DNA from: Discostella pseudostelligera
Taxonomy: Eukaryota > Bacillariophyta > Thalassiosirophyceae > Thalassiosirales > Thalassiosiraceae
Direction: 5' to 3'
Length of the DNA stretch: 26,748 bases
Assembly: GCA_036940085.1 (NCBI GenBank)
Contig: JALLBK010000166.1
Span: forward strand, 1-26,748
The notes under the pieces were generated by a model. It was not told the DNA's origin. It was given only the letters and a program-made list of their open reading frames with translations, and did no database searches. Position numbers and translations under genes: made by a program. Position 1 is the first letter of the stretch. Every line of letters begins with the position of its first letter. Below, piece by piece: positions 1 through 10,710 of the stretch.

Positions 1-129
1 ACAGGATCTGTGGATGAGTTGTGTGAGGAGAACTCTTGTTATGGGGAAGTACACACGGGTGATGCATGGATTCCAGCAATGGAACGAATATTGCGAAATC
101 AAGCTGCGCTGAGAATTGAAAGGAACTGA
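1..129 (+). CDS. possible C-terminal fragment of an upstream gene (partial)
   Basis: Frame 1 is open from the left edge to a TGA at 127-129 and gives 42 residues with an ordinary protein-like composition, including Trp, Ile-Pro and Arg-Ile-Glu-Arg near the end. Frame 2 is also open, for 36 codons, so the choice is not secure. I do not recognise the family. The next gene starts about 160 bp downstream on the same strand. If this is not coding it would be leader sequence of the cyclin gene. Confidence 0.25.
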   Translation, partial: TGSVDELCEENSCYGEVHTGDAWIPAMERILRNQAALRIERN

Positions 130-152
130 TCTCACAATTCCAAAGTATCTCC

Positions 153-172
153 AATTTAATTTAATTTAATTT
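153..172. repeat. short TTTAA tandem repeat
   Basis: About four copies of the pentamer TTTAA lie in the presumed leader of the cyclin gene. This is a simple AT-rich microsatellite with no further function visible. Confidence 0.6.
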
Positions 173-290
173 ATCGGAAACAACATGATGATCATCGAAT
201 CCAAGATCGTGCGTAGCAATCCACATAATCATAATCATAGATGTCACAGTGAGAAACAGCCTTCGAACAATAATATCCAACAATAGATCC

Positions 291-1139
291 ATGTCGTCCT
301 GGAATGCCTCCTTCGTGGCAGAGTCTCTTTTGGCAATGATCCAGAGGGAACAAACTGTGTATCGGAGCTCCGACTATCTCGAAACTCCATCGCCAACACC
401 ATCATTGCGAATAGTCGATGAAGTGGTTCGCATGAAGATGGTCGACTGGTGCTACAGCTTCATTGATGTATGCCATTTTGAGAGAGAAATTGTCGCGGTG
501 GCCATGGAAATGGTTGATCGATTCCTCTCCATGTCGAATAAAGCAGAGGCCGTACTATGCGATCGTTTGCAATTTCAGCTCCTCACAGTGACATCGTTGT
601 ATATTGCCGTCAAAACCCATGGAGAGTCAGCTCTAGGAATTGACTTCTTCTGCAGTATCAGTTGCGATATCTACTCTGTCGACGAGATCGAGGCCATGGA
701 AAGGACTCTATTGCATGAACTTTCTTGGTGCATCTCACCGCAGACATGTGTGCAGATGGCAAATCACATTCTTGCTTTGGTATCGTCAGATGTTCGGTTT
801 GAACAGAGTATTTATAGCGCCATTCTAGATGAGGTGATGTATCAAGCGGAGCATGCCGTGAGGAATTATTACTTCGCTACACAGCGACAGAGTACTGTGG
901 CCATGGCAGCTATTTTCAATACCCTAGAACGTTTGGACAAGCAAAATGGTCAAGCGGTTGTTCGATCACTTTTATCTATCATCGACGAAGAGTTTGATTC
1001 TTTAGAGATTATACTGGATATCAAGAGTAGACTAAACAACTTAGTGTATGGACAGGAAGGAGATGACTCAGCAATTATCGATCCATTGTTATTCTCGTCA
1101 ACAAGCGCAAGAGAACAACTCGGAGTTAGTGTGCATTAG
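291..1139 (+). CDS. cyclin-domain protein, diatom-specific cyclin type
   Basis: This is an intronless gene of 282 residues. I chose the first ATG at 291; the open frame extends to 249 only through a GTG, which is not a normal eukaryotic start. Residues of about 45-148 form a cyclin N-terminal box: a helix with Met-Val-Asp-Trp-Cys replaces the canonical MRAIL helix, followed by the Met-Val-Asp-Arg-Phe-Leu-Ser helix and a Leu-Leu-Thr-Val-Thr-Ser-Leu-Tyr-Ile-Ala-Val-Lys segment typical of cyclin fold helix 3. Residues 150-260 are helical and would be the weaker C-terminal cyclin fold. It would bind and activate a cyclin-dependent kinase in the nucleus. Divergent cyclins of this size are an expanded family in diatoms and have been linked to nutrient-dependent cell-cycle entry; which one this is cannot be told. 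It converges with the TPR gene downstream. Confidence 0.85.
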   Translation: MSSWNASFVAESLLAMIQREQTVYRSSDYLETPSPTPSLRIVDEVVRMKMVDWCYSFIDVCHFEREIVAVAMEMVDRFLSMSNKAEAVLCDRLQFQLLTVTSLYIAVKTHGESALGIDFFCSISCDIYSVDEIEAMERTLLHELSWCISPQTCVQMANHILALVSSDVRFEQSIYSAILDEVMYQAEHAVRNYYFATQRQSTVAMAAIFNTLERLDKQNGQAVVRSLLSIIDEEFDSLEIILDIKSRLNNLVYGQEGDDSAIIDPLLFSSTSAREQLGVSVH

Positions 1140-1342
1140 TTGAAGCTTAACAATCTTACAGTGTACATACAACCGAGCTAAATTAATGTTATGAGGTTTA
1201 CAAAATCATTGATGTTGATATGCACTATGAAATAATGCGGATCAGATACTCCAAGACGACATCGCCACTGGCAAATGCTCCGATTGTAGCGTCACAGATT
1301 ATTCTGAAATTGGTCGATGGTGATGGTCCGCTCTAGAGTCCA

Positions 1343-2641
1343 TTATGCGTTCTTCTTACATTCCATCAATCTATTCAGCAGGTCTTGGTCGATAGGCACA
1401 TCTACTTCATCGTTCTCTTCGTCGTCACCTATAATGTCCAATATTTTTTGAGCACACCGTCCCATCATTTGTAGATACCACTGAACATACGTTGGTTGAC
1501 AACCTGCTTCTTTGTCAGTGATACCTTCATTACCATCGTGTTGTAGAACATGGTTATTTTTTGGAAGACATTGCTTTTCTGGGTAAAGAGACGGAGTTGT
1601 TCGAGTAATCTCTCCGTCAGCTGCATCCCTGCACCCCTCGTTTTGGTAAGGTTGGAACATTTTTTCCATCGCCTTCTTCTGCTGATTCCTATTCGTTTGC
1701 GCCCGATGAACGAGTTTCTGAAGTTTGAGCTTCTCACGCAATATGACTGCCTCCTCATCCTCGCCATCCTTCAAATCGCGATTCTCCATTTCAGCTGACA
1801 TGCCTCGCTTGGCCCTGAGTAAATTCAATGCATTATTCAAATCAGACTCAGCAACACCATATTTTCCCATGAGCAATCGAGCTCTACCTCTGCAAAACGA
1901 TGCTTTCGGTGATTGTTTACCCAACTCAGTTTCCATGGCGAAATTGCAAAACTTTTCAGCTTTGGATAGCATGCCCATTTTCAATGAGCACAGTGCTAGA
2001 TTGAGGAGCACAGGTAGCTTAATCTCCCTTTCCATTTGCACTTGAAGTAGTCGACTTTCAGATGCATTCTCATTCATAGTTATGTCAGAAGAGGGGTTTT
2101 CATCGTTTGATGTAGGAGTAGGACAAGATTGATCCATGGCAACCAAGCAAGTCAAATAGACATCCATCGCTTCGGTATAGTCACCCTTGGCAAACAATAC
2201 ATTCCCTTGGATACGTTGACATTTCGCCCATTCTATCTTTTGCTGTGCAGTCAAACCGACAATTATCTCACTGGCTTGTTTCATTTTAGTTTGAAAGTCT
2301 GCGGCAGCAATTTCTTTTTGTTCGGCGCGTCGGTAGGACCCGTCGGGCAATTTCATTTGCAATTCAAATCCTCCGGTATTTCCTTCTGTTCGCCTATCAG
2401 AATCACGCAAAGAATTAGATGTGGATGTGGGAATGTCATCATTTGCATCTCTGATTGCTGAATTCATACGTTCAATGAGGTCGGAGGCGGTGAAGAACAT
2501 TTTCTTCGTCTCGGGCGATGTGGCTTCAACACAACCAGCGGCAGCGGCGGCGGAGGTGTCGACGAGATCATCGGGGTCGTTTGCCGCTCCAACTTCAAGC
2601 ACGCCGCTAGAATCAGGCGTTGACATTACTAGAGGCACCAT
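1343..2641 (-). CDS. TPR-repeat protein, co-chaperone-like
   Basis: This is a single-exon gene of 432 residues. The ATG at 2641 is the first, and an in-frame ATG five codons later (2626) is an equally possible start. The first 115 residues are acidic and Ala/Ser-rich, probably disordered. Three tetratricopeptide-like helix pairs can be seen at about 139-172 (Gly-Asn-x-x-Phe-Ala-Lys-Gly-Asp-Tyr pattern), 208-241 (Asn-Leu-Ala-x-Cys pattern) and 244-277 (Arg-Gly-Arg-Ala-Arg with Gly-Lys-Tyr). This arrangement resembles the TPR module of immunophilin and Hsp70/Hsp90 co-chaperones, but no FKBP domain is present. The C-terminal third is charged and of unknown role. The substrate and location are not visible. 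It is divergent from the CDC50 gene, and their shared upstream region has two E2F-like sites. Confidence 0.8.
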   Translation of the reverse strand: MVPLVMSTPDSSGVLEVGAANDPDDLVDTSAAAAAGCVEATSPETKKMFFTASDLIERMNSAIRDANDDIPTSTSNSLRDSDRRTEGNTGGFELQMKLPDGSYRRAEQKEIAAADFQTKMKQASEIIVGLTAQQKIEWAKCQRIQGNVLFAKGDYTEAMDVYLTCLVAMDQSCPTPTSNDENPSSDITMNENASESRLLQVQMEREIKLPVLLNLALCSLKMGMLSKAEKFCNFAMETELGKQSPKASFCRGRARLLMGKYGVAESDLNNALNLLRAKRGMSAEMENRDLKDGEDEEAVILREKLKLQKLVHRAQTNRNQQKKAMEKMFQPYQNEGCRDAADGEITRTTPSLYPEKQCLPKNNHVLQHDGNEGITDKEAGCQPTYVQWYLQMMGRCAQKILDIIGDDEENDEVDVPIDQDLLNRLMECKKNA

Positions 2642-2806
2642 CCCTCTACGACAACGATATCCGGGGAGAGCTTAACCAGCAAAGCCAGTAGTTCTAATAA
2701 TTCCTCATGGTCATGGCCACGAGCCACGAGATAGATTGATTGTGGAAGTGGAAGCGAAGAGAAAAGAGAAGATTGTGGTTGTGGATGTTGGATGTGACAA
2801 TGTTTT

Positions 2807-2863
2807 GGCGGGAAATTTTATGCTCGTTGATGGAAGAGAGTGCGATTTTAGATTAGGCGGGAA
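2807..2863. promoter_or_regulatory. two E2F/DP-type sites (GGCGGGAA)
   Basis: GGCGGGAA occurs at 2807-2814, preceded by TTTT and followed by A, and again at 2856-2863. This octamer is the core of the conserved E2F binding site. The sites lie about 170-220 bp upstream of the TPR start and 480-540 bp upstream of the CDC50 start. Binding is inferred from motif only. Confidence 0.4.
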
Positions 2864-2916
2864 CAGGACGTCTGCAGTGTCGTACACGTACGTGCACATG
2901 TACCCAATTTGAAATA

Positions 2917-2944
2917 TACATACATACATACATACATACATACA
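2917..2944. repeat. (TACA)7 microsatellite
   Basis: Seven perfect copies of the tetramer TACA are present, in non-coding sequence. Apparent small open frames on the minus strand here are by-products of the repeat. Confidence 0.9.
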
Positions 2945-3345
2945 GAGGATTCAGTACATTTCTGTCTACATACGGAGAATTCAGTACGACTCATTTTGAA
3001 TTCGAGAAAGTGAAATTCAATTTTAAGACAAGAAGTGATCAACACTATTGATATCAGCGATCAGAAATAATGAAAGTTGTGTTTCTGGCTTTCGCGCCAC
3101 AAATACATAACACTCCTCGAAAAATGAAATTCTTGGCTAGATATGTAACACAAAAGCAACACTAACGAACCCAACGCATTGAAATCGCAGCGTGCCCTCT
3201 AGCTTCAGCTTGGCCATGGCGGCAGTACGATAGCAGTCCGTCTCGCCTGAAGATCGAAGGGCAGCGGCGCGGCATGAAGTTGTTGCAGGCACCAGGCACC
3301 CTACTCACCCCTACTCCCAGCTGTAAGTAAACTCAACAAAACAAC

Positions 3346-4752
3346 ATGAGCACCATCACCGAAGGGAGCGGCAATGGTTCCGCTACGACAGCTAGTCCAA
3401 AGGAGTCTGCCAATGGCGTCCAGCTCAACAACAACAGCAATGCTGGCAACAGTACGAGTACGAAGAACGACGAACCCCCTTCTCGATCTCGCCGCCCGCC
3501 CGATGTAGCGCTATTACAGCAGCGTATGAAATCATGGCAACCGCTTCTTGATCCCAAGTGGGTAATTGCTTCCTATTTTGTGATTGGAATTATATTCATT
3601 CCGGTCGGTGAGTCAACAATTGAATATTGATATTGAATTGGTGGGAGTGCAATTTATTTTTGAATGTTCGTTCGCAACTAACCACTACCCCATTCTCAAA
3701 CAACGACAACAGGAATCGTATTCCGCAACCAATCCAACAATCTCATTGAGCTAAAAGCAATCTACGAATCGCACTTCCCCGGTGGACCATCCGCCGACAT
3801 TACCGGGTGTGAAATTGGCAACAATCCCAATAAAATGTATCTCAACAACAGCGAAACTTGTCAAATCAAACTCCAGGTTCCGCTCGACAAGGGCGATATG
3901 CAACCACCAATACTGGTCCATTACGAACTCAACAATTTCTTTCAAAATTATCGCAAGTATATGAGCAGTCGTGATCAATATCAATTATTTGGTAGCTTGG
4001 ATCAAGATTCGGTCTCGGCCGAATATTGCCAACCGTTGAATAACATTGGTGGTGTGAAGATCAATCCCTGTGGACTTATTGCCAATACATTGTTCAATGA
4101 TGTGATTACTTTAGAGTCTATTGTAGGACCGGATGGGAATGTCATTCCCAATGCACCACTGGTCGAGACGGGAATTGCATGGGCATCGGATTTGGAATGG
4201 AAATTTCGTCAACCGGATGGATTTGTATCGGAGGAATGTTCGAGTTGTGATGTTGCAGTATGCGATTGTACCGAAGTGAATGATAAGGGGGAGAAGTTGT
4301 GGTCATGCAAGGAACCCTATGAGAACGAGGATGGAATTTGCTTTCGATATTATTACCCCGATGATGACACGACGCAATATCTCTACGAGACGTATCCCAT
4401 GGTAGTCAGTCCCCTTGACGGTGTGCTGAATGAACACTTTGTGGTATGGATGCGCACGGCGGCATTGCCCCACTTTCGTAAACTCTATGGGTACATCGAA
4501 CAACCCATCCAGGCTGGCTCAGTCCTGACCTTTAATGTCATGGCCAACTTCGAAGTACAACGGTCGGAAAGTGCCAAGGCCCTCGTTGTGAGCAATACGT
4601 ACATGTTTGGTGGGAAGAATCATTGGTTGGGAACATTGTTCATTGCGGTGGGATCAGTAGCGGCAATACTTGGACTATTGTTCTTGGCCAAGGATGTGTT
4701 TGCACCGAGAAAGATGGGCGATAGGATTTATTTGAAGTACAAGAAGGATTAG
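3346..4752 (+). CDS. CDC50/LEM3 family P4-ATPase subunit (ALIS-like)
   Basis: The model is 3346..3607 joined to 3713..4752, 433 residues. The intron of 105 nt has a GTGAGT donor and an AG acceptor and splits a Gly codon (residue 88). A disordered Ser/Asn-rich cytosolic tail (1-65) is followed by membrane segment 1 at about 72-94, a large luminal domain, and membrane segment 2 at about 394-417 with a short basic tail. The luminal domain carries the family hallmark Asn-Phe-Phe-Gln-Asn-Tyr-Arg-Lys-Tyr followed by Ser-Arg-Asp, and several Cys that would form disulfides. CDC50 proteins are obligate beta subunits of P4-ATPase lipid flippases. They are needed for ER exit of the pump and for phospholipid translocation at the Golgi and plasma membrane. 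Which P4-ATPase it pairs with cannot be seen. Confidence 0.93.
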
Positions 4753-5038
4753 TGGTGATATGGTTGACGATCAACATTTTGAGAGTTGGCTTGCTTTTTA
4801 TTGTTCATGTTGTTGTGCTCGTGCACTGAATTGGTTGGCATTGAAAGTAGACGGCTGAGTGGGTATATCGAATATAAGTATATTTTAGAAACTATGCGCT
4901 ACTACCAAGTATTTCGTTGTGATTACCATCGTCCATTATCAGAAACGACCGATCAACCAGATTCGTCTTTTCGTCATTCACCGACATGATAGTTCACAAT
5001 CTTACTCAAAGTAACAAAGGAATTCTCGCATGGGTAGA
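4753..5038. other. 3' intergenic space between CDC50 and the reductase 3' UTR
   Basis: These 286 bp separate two convergent genes. Together with 5039-5243 they make a gene-free stretch of about 490 bp, the right part of which is the presumed 3' UTR of the reductase. I see no gene or repeat here; the open frames on the plus strand lack protein-like composition. Confidence 0.5.
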
Positions 5039-5098
5039 CGACAATTCATAATCAAGAAGTCAGCTTTCAACACTGACTCTGTCATTCATAAACCGTCG
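5039..5098 (-). promoter_or_regulatory. candidate SECIS element in the reductase 3' UTR
   Basis: Read on the minus strand, this 60-nt segment folds as follows. Helix I pairs CGACGGTT (5098-5091) with AATTGTCG (5046-5039), with two G-U pairs. The ATGA of the SECIS core is at 5085-5082 and the matching TGA of the 3' side is at 5054-5052. A helix formed around GTCAG/CTGAC is capped by a loop with an AAA run at 5067-5065. The spacing from ATGA to the loop adenines is 14 nt. This is the order and spacing of a eukaryotic type I SECIS. It lies about 150 nt beyond the Sec TGA, far enough to work. SECIS recruits SBP2 and EFsec so that UGA is read as selenocysteine. The fold was made by eye; the lower internal loop could also pair weakly. 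Confidence 0.65.
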
Positions 5099-5209
5099 AA
5101 GTACACCCCGCTCTATTCCATGCCAATTAACATACATTCATTCATCCATCCAAACATTCAACCTATCATTCATTATTTGACAAAGATACAACACTTCACC
5201 AAACCAAAA

Positions 5210-5243
5210 GCCCTTTGAGGAAAGTAATATTACCTCAAAGGGC
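5210..5243 (-). promoter_or_regulatory. perfect stem-loop 6 nt after the Sec codon (SRE-like)
   Basis: Arms of 11 bp at 5210-5220 and 5233-5243 are perfectly complementary around a 12-nt loop. On the mRNA the stem begins directly after the TAG stop, six nucleotides after the TGA at 5252-5250. In the SEPN1 gene a selenocysteine redefinition element, a stem-loop at this same distance, promotes decoding of UGA as Sec. The position fits such a role. A simple 3'-end hairpin is the alternative. Confidence 0.55.
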
Positions 5244-7690
<2,447 letters not shown>

Positions 7691-7843
7691 CTATTCCAAG
7701 TTGAAGGGCCTAGATCTTCCCGCCTTTTTCCTGTCTTTCTCCCAATTCAAGCGCTTTCCCACCACAAACTTTTTGTCGGTGCGCAAATAATGTGATGGGA
7801 CATCTTGTGGGACATCATCGTCATCGGAAGCCCAATTATTCAT
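7691..7843 (-). CDS. possible small protein, 50 residues, unknown
   Basis: An ATG at 7843 opens a 50-residue frame to TAG at 7691. The product starts Met-Asn-Asn-Trp-Ala-Ser and has an acidic Asp run, then a basic C-terminal half with Lys-Asp-Arg-Lys-Lys. An upstream AG (in TTTGCAG near 7860) could be an acceptor from an unseen 5' exon. No family is recognised. It sits between the divergent reductase and AdoMetDC genes and has a GGCGGGAA motif inside it (7717-7724, minus strand). It may equally be a chance frame. Confidence 0.2.
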   Translation of the reverse strand: MNNWASDDDDVPQDVPSHYLRTDKKFVVGKRLNWEKDRKKAGRSRPFNLE

Positions 7844-8058
7844 CTTGCAGCTTCTTTCTGCAAATGCAACGACGAAGACGCATTGATTGCATGCCTCTGA
7901 CGAAGCCAAACTTTCATTATTCATTGAGCCTCATTGAGCACGCTCCCTCCCCCTCAACCATAACCACCCTCCTCCTCCCCTACCATATTCACTCTTCCCT
8001 CCCATATTATTCTAAAAAACAATTCGCCTCGACGTCAGATTTCGAGGCTAGCCGCCGC

Positions 8059-8148
8059 ATGCATTTCGTTGCCCCAATTTTCGAAGATATCGTCTTTGTC
8101 TTGCCCATCATCTTGGCTGTGGTGACGGCCAAGTCTTATCCTTCCTGA
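8059..8148 (+). other. candidate upstream ORF of AdoMetDC, 29 codons
   Basis: ATG at 8059, preceded by GCCGCCGC, opens a 29-codon frame ending in TGA at 8146-8148. The peptide is hydrophobic in the middle (Phe-Val-Leu-Pro-Ile-Ile-Leu). AdoMetDC mRNAs of mammals and plants carry small upstream ORFs that repress translation when polyamines are high. Whether transcription starts upstream of this ATG is unknown, and the peptide does not resemble the mammalian or plant uORF products that I know. Confidence 0.25.
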
Positions 8149-8265
8149 CAGCCCTTCAACGCGAGCAATAATATCAACCACTACTACAACAATTACTTTG
8201 GAGACCTAATTCATAGTTTAGAGAATCGGAACCGCCACATTAGAGCTCAATTTTAAACGCAAGAG

Positions 8266-8507
8266 GTGAGTGTAATTTTACATTTTCAATTTTGGGTGGC
8301 GGTGGGGGGCTGTAGCTCGATGCCACGTTGAACCGAAGGCGGAAGACGGCCTGATGACGGTGATGGGTGTTGTCGGAGATGCTCTCTCTCAACTATTTTT
8401 GATGGTCTGAGCTCACATCTCCCGCTGATTCATCTCATTTATTTCAAATTTATGTATCACGCATGAAATCATCCATGCTCCAGGCCTCGAGAGTATTTAC
8501 ATTTCAG
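8266..8507 (+). other. candidate 5'-UTR intron of AdoMetDC
   Basis: A strong donor, AAGAG followed by GTGAGTG at 8266, and a polypyrimidine-like acceptor ending TTTCAG at 8507 would define a 242-nt intron. It would leave 27 nt before the ATG at 8535. It contains several ATGs in short frames (for example a three-codon frame near 8319), which splicing would remove. RNA evidence is needed. Confidence 0.4.
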
Positions 8508-8534
8508 TAAGAACAACTTCAACACTCCTCTAGA

Positions 8535-10089
8535 ATGGACGGAAACGAAATTGACATCATCGCAGAAGAACGATGCGCCACTCCTCCTTCGCCAGGTCCT
8601 GGAACTATCGTACATGTGGAGCAGCCTCAGCAGCCCTATGATGAAGATGAACATTCGGGGGAGCTTCGTGAGTACAATGGTGTCTTTGAGGGGCCCGAAA
8701 AAACTCTGGGTAAGTGAAAATAATGGTGTTCGTAGTGTGGTGGGGGGATGATTGCATGTCTTCATATTGTTTTCACAGTCTAAATTCACATCGTATGCTG
8801 CTTCTAACATTTGGTGATCTCGATCTCATTCAACTCTTTTCACAGAGGTAGTCTTTCGAAAGATTGCCGGAATCGACGATGACGAGGCTTGCCTTAGTGA
8901 TTCCTCTTCCTCTGGATATGATGGTACGGCAATTGCCCCATACGAACCCATACATCGCACTGGCCTACGCACCCTTGCCCGTGCCGATCTTGACCGCATT
9001 TGTATGCGTGCTCGTTGCACCATCCTCTCGCGTGTATCCAATCGCTACCTTGATGCGTACGTCCTAAGTGAGAGTTCTCTCTTCGTCTATCCGCACATGA
9101 TTGTGCTCAAGACGTGTGGCACCACGACCCTTTTGCGTTGTGTTGCTACCCTCATTGAACTGGGACGTAAAATTGGACTCGAAATCGATTGGTTGGGGTA
9201 CAATCGCAAGAACTTCTCGTTCCCCGGTGATCAAATGTTCCCTCATGGTTCATTTCATCAGGAGCTGGATTATCTCTACAGCCATCGTACCTTGTGTGAT
9301 CGCCTCGATGGGGATGGGTACACCCTCGGACCGGTCACGAGCGACCATTGGTTCGTCTTTGTGGCGGATCATACCAAACGCTGTGATCTTGAGAATGATA
9401 CCGATCGCGTCCTTAACATTATGATGTTTGACATTGATCAGGATGTGGCGCGTAAGTTCTACTTTGATCAGTATCAGGCTAGGATTGGACCTGACGAAAC
9501 GGAGGAGGAGGCGACCAAGCGTATTAGCATGGAACAGACGAAGTCGGCGGGCATTGATTCTCTCATTCCTGGTGCGACGATTGATCCACGTGCATTCGAG
9601 CCTTGCGGATACAGTATGAATGCTATTTTGTTCCATTCCTACTCTACGATGCATATCACTCCTGAGGAGGGAAGTTCGTATGCCAGCTTCGAAACGAATC
9701 AGAAGCTTAAGAATTACACATCGCTTATCAGCAATGTGGTGCGTGCATTCCGCCCGAAGCGGTTCGTCATGACCCTTATGGCAGATGAGGGAGGTTTGAA
9801 GCAGATGGGCGACACTCCGCTCTTCACTGGCAACGCTTGCAAAGCCAAGATTGCTGTGCCTTTTAAGACAGCATCGGTAAGGTCCTCGATGAACAACTTG
9901 GCCGCATCCACTGGCTTTGGAAGCAACATGGCCACGTACAAGCGTAGGGATGTCGCCTCCATCAGGGTGGAAGAAGATGTCTGCTGCATGATGGGGAACT
10001 GGATTCTTGAGGGGTATGAAGAGACCGATGCTCTTTATGAGAATGAGCAGAAAAGGCTCCGTGGATTGTCTGTTTCTCAATTCTCGTGA
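8535..10089 (+). CDS. AMD1: S-adenosylmethionine decarboxylase proenzyme
   Basis: The model is 8535..8709 joined to 8846..10089, 472 residues. The 136-nt intron has a GTAAGT donor and a CAG acceptor and splits Glu59. The enzyme makes decarboxylated AdoMet, the aminopropyl donor for spermidine and spermine. Family residues are clear: Phe-Glu52-Gly-x-Glu55-Lys; self-cleavage site Tyr-Val-Leu-Ser-Glu134/Ser135-Ser, where Ser135 becomes the pyruvoyl cofactor; catalytic Cys149 in Lys-Thr-Cys-Gly-Thr-Thr (14 residues on, as in human); Ser315 in Cys-Gly-Tyr-Ser; and His328 in His-Ile-Thr-Pro-Glu. It is longer than the human enzyme (334) because of an N-terminal extension, an acidic Asp/Ser insertion between Glu55 and the cleavage site, and insertions in the C-terminal half. 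It is head-to-head with the reductase and convergent with bZIP-PAS. Confidence 0.97.
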
Positions 10090-10710
10090 GGATAACCAAT
10101 GAGGGGAACCATGGTCGTATTGATTAGGTGCCGGTCGATGTTCTGTTTGCCTGAAGTTGCCACATGTTTAGGTTGATATAAAAAGTTGTCAATTTGATTC
10201 GGATCGTCTACGAAGTGGTTGAGTACTAGCTTTAAAGTAGGAAATTTCATGTCTTGATCTGTGTGCATCAATTGCCAATGACTACCATACATCTCGGAGA
10301 GCGTATTATTTGATGTCCAGGTTGCGAGTTGTTGGTATGCTGACCGAGCCGAGCCTCTACAGTGCTGAATAGATGATGATAGTGAGACATCATCGAAACT
10401 GATTCTCGTCACGGCATTTAATTCAGGTGAGCGAGACAAATACTGTAGGTTTGTACTCAGTTGACACAGGGGACCGGAATGGGGGGCACTATCTCAACTT
10501 CTACTTGTCTGATTTACGTGAAAATTTACACACCGGAAGTTCACACTGAGTACAAACCTACAGTAGATACTTTCAATATGCCCTACGATGTTATTTCGTC
10601 CTAACGACAGCGTTCCTGTATCATGATGACCGTTTTGCTCGTAATAAGGGTCCAAGGTGGATAAACTGAGGAAAGCGAAATCTCTCCGAATAATTGGATG
10701 TAGATAATAG
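10090..10710. other. convergent intergenic region of AdoMetDC and bZIP-PAS
   Basis: These 621 bp separate two 3' ends. The centre is a 125-bp foldback with 21-bp arms, listed separately. Two minus-strand open frames of 120 and 75 codons flank the foldback but match no family I know. They may be chance frames or remnants. Confidence 0.5.
10441..10565. repeat. 21-bp perfect inverted repeat (foldback)
   Basis: The arm at 10441-10461 is the exact reverse complement of the arm at 10545-10565; 83 bp lie between them. No target-site duplication is evident in the flanks, and no transposase is present. It could be a foldback or MITE-like relic, or a structure in overlapping 3' UTRs. Confidence 0.75.

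Larger units (their letters stand above)
2642..3345. other. divergent intergenic region of the TPR and CDC50 genes
   Basis: This 704-bp stretch has no credible gene. It holds two GGCGGGAA (E2F-type) octamers at 2807-2814 and 2856-2863, the first inside a longer match with T-rich and A-rich flanks. It also holds a TACA microsatellite, and a leader just before the CDC50 ATG at 3346. Confidence 0.6.
7844..8534. other. AdoMetDC 5' region, presumed promoter and leader
   Basis: This stretch holds the likely transcription start and leader of AdoMetDC: a small upstream ORF and a probable leader intron, listed separately. An ACGTCA core lies at about 8033. Nothing else is recognised. Confidence 0.4.

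Noticed and set aside
249..290. N-terminal extension of the cyclin from a GTG
   Set aside because: The first ATG is at 291; GTG starts are not expected in a eukaryotic nuclear gene.
9250..10080. 276-codon open frame on the minus strand opposite AdoMetDC
   Set aside because: It lies wholly antisense to a gene with every catalytic residue in place; its composition is that of a shadow frame.
10077..10439. 120-codon minus-strand open frame after AdoMetDC
   Set aside because: It overlaps the end of AdoMetDC, shows no recognisable domain, and borders the inverted repeat; not supported as a gene, although a decayed remnant cannot be excluded.
10441..10565. Inverted repeat as an intact transposon
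   Set aside because: There is no target-site duplication in the flanks and no coding capacity; only the repeat itself is claimed.
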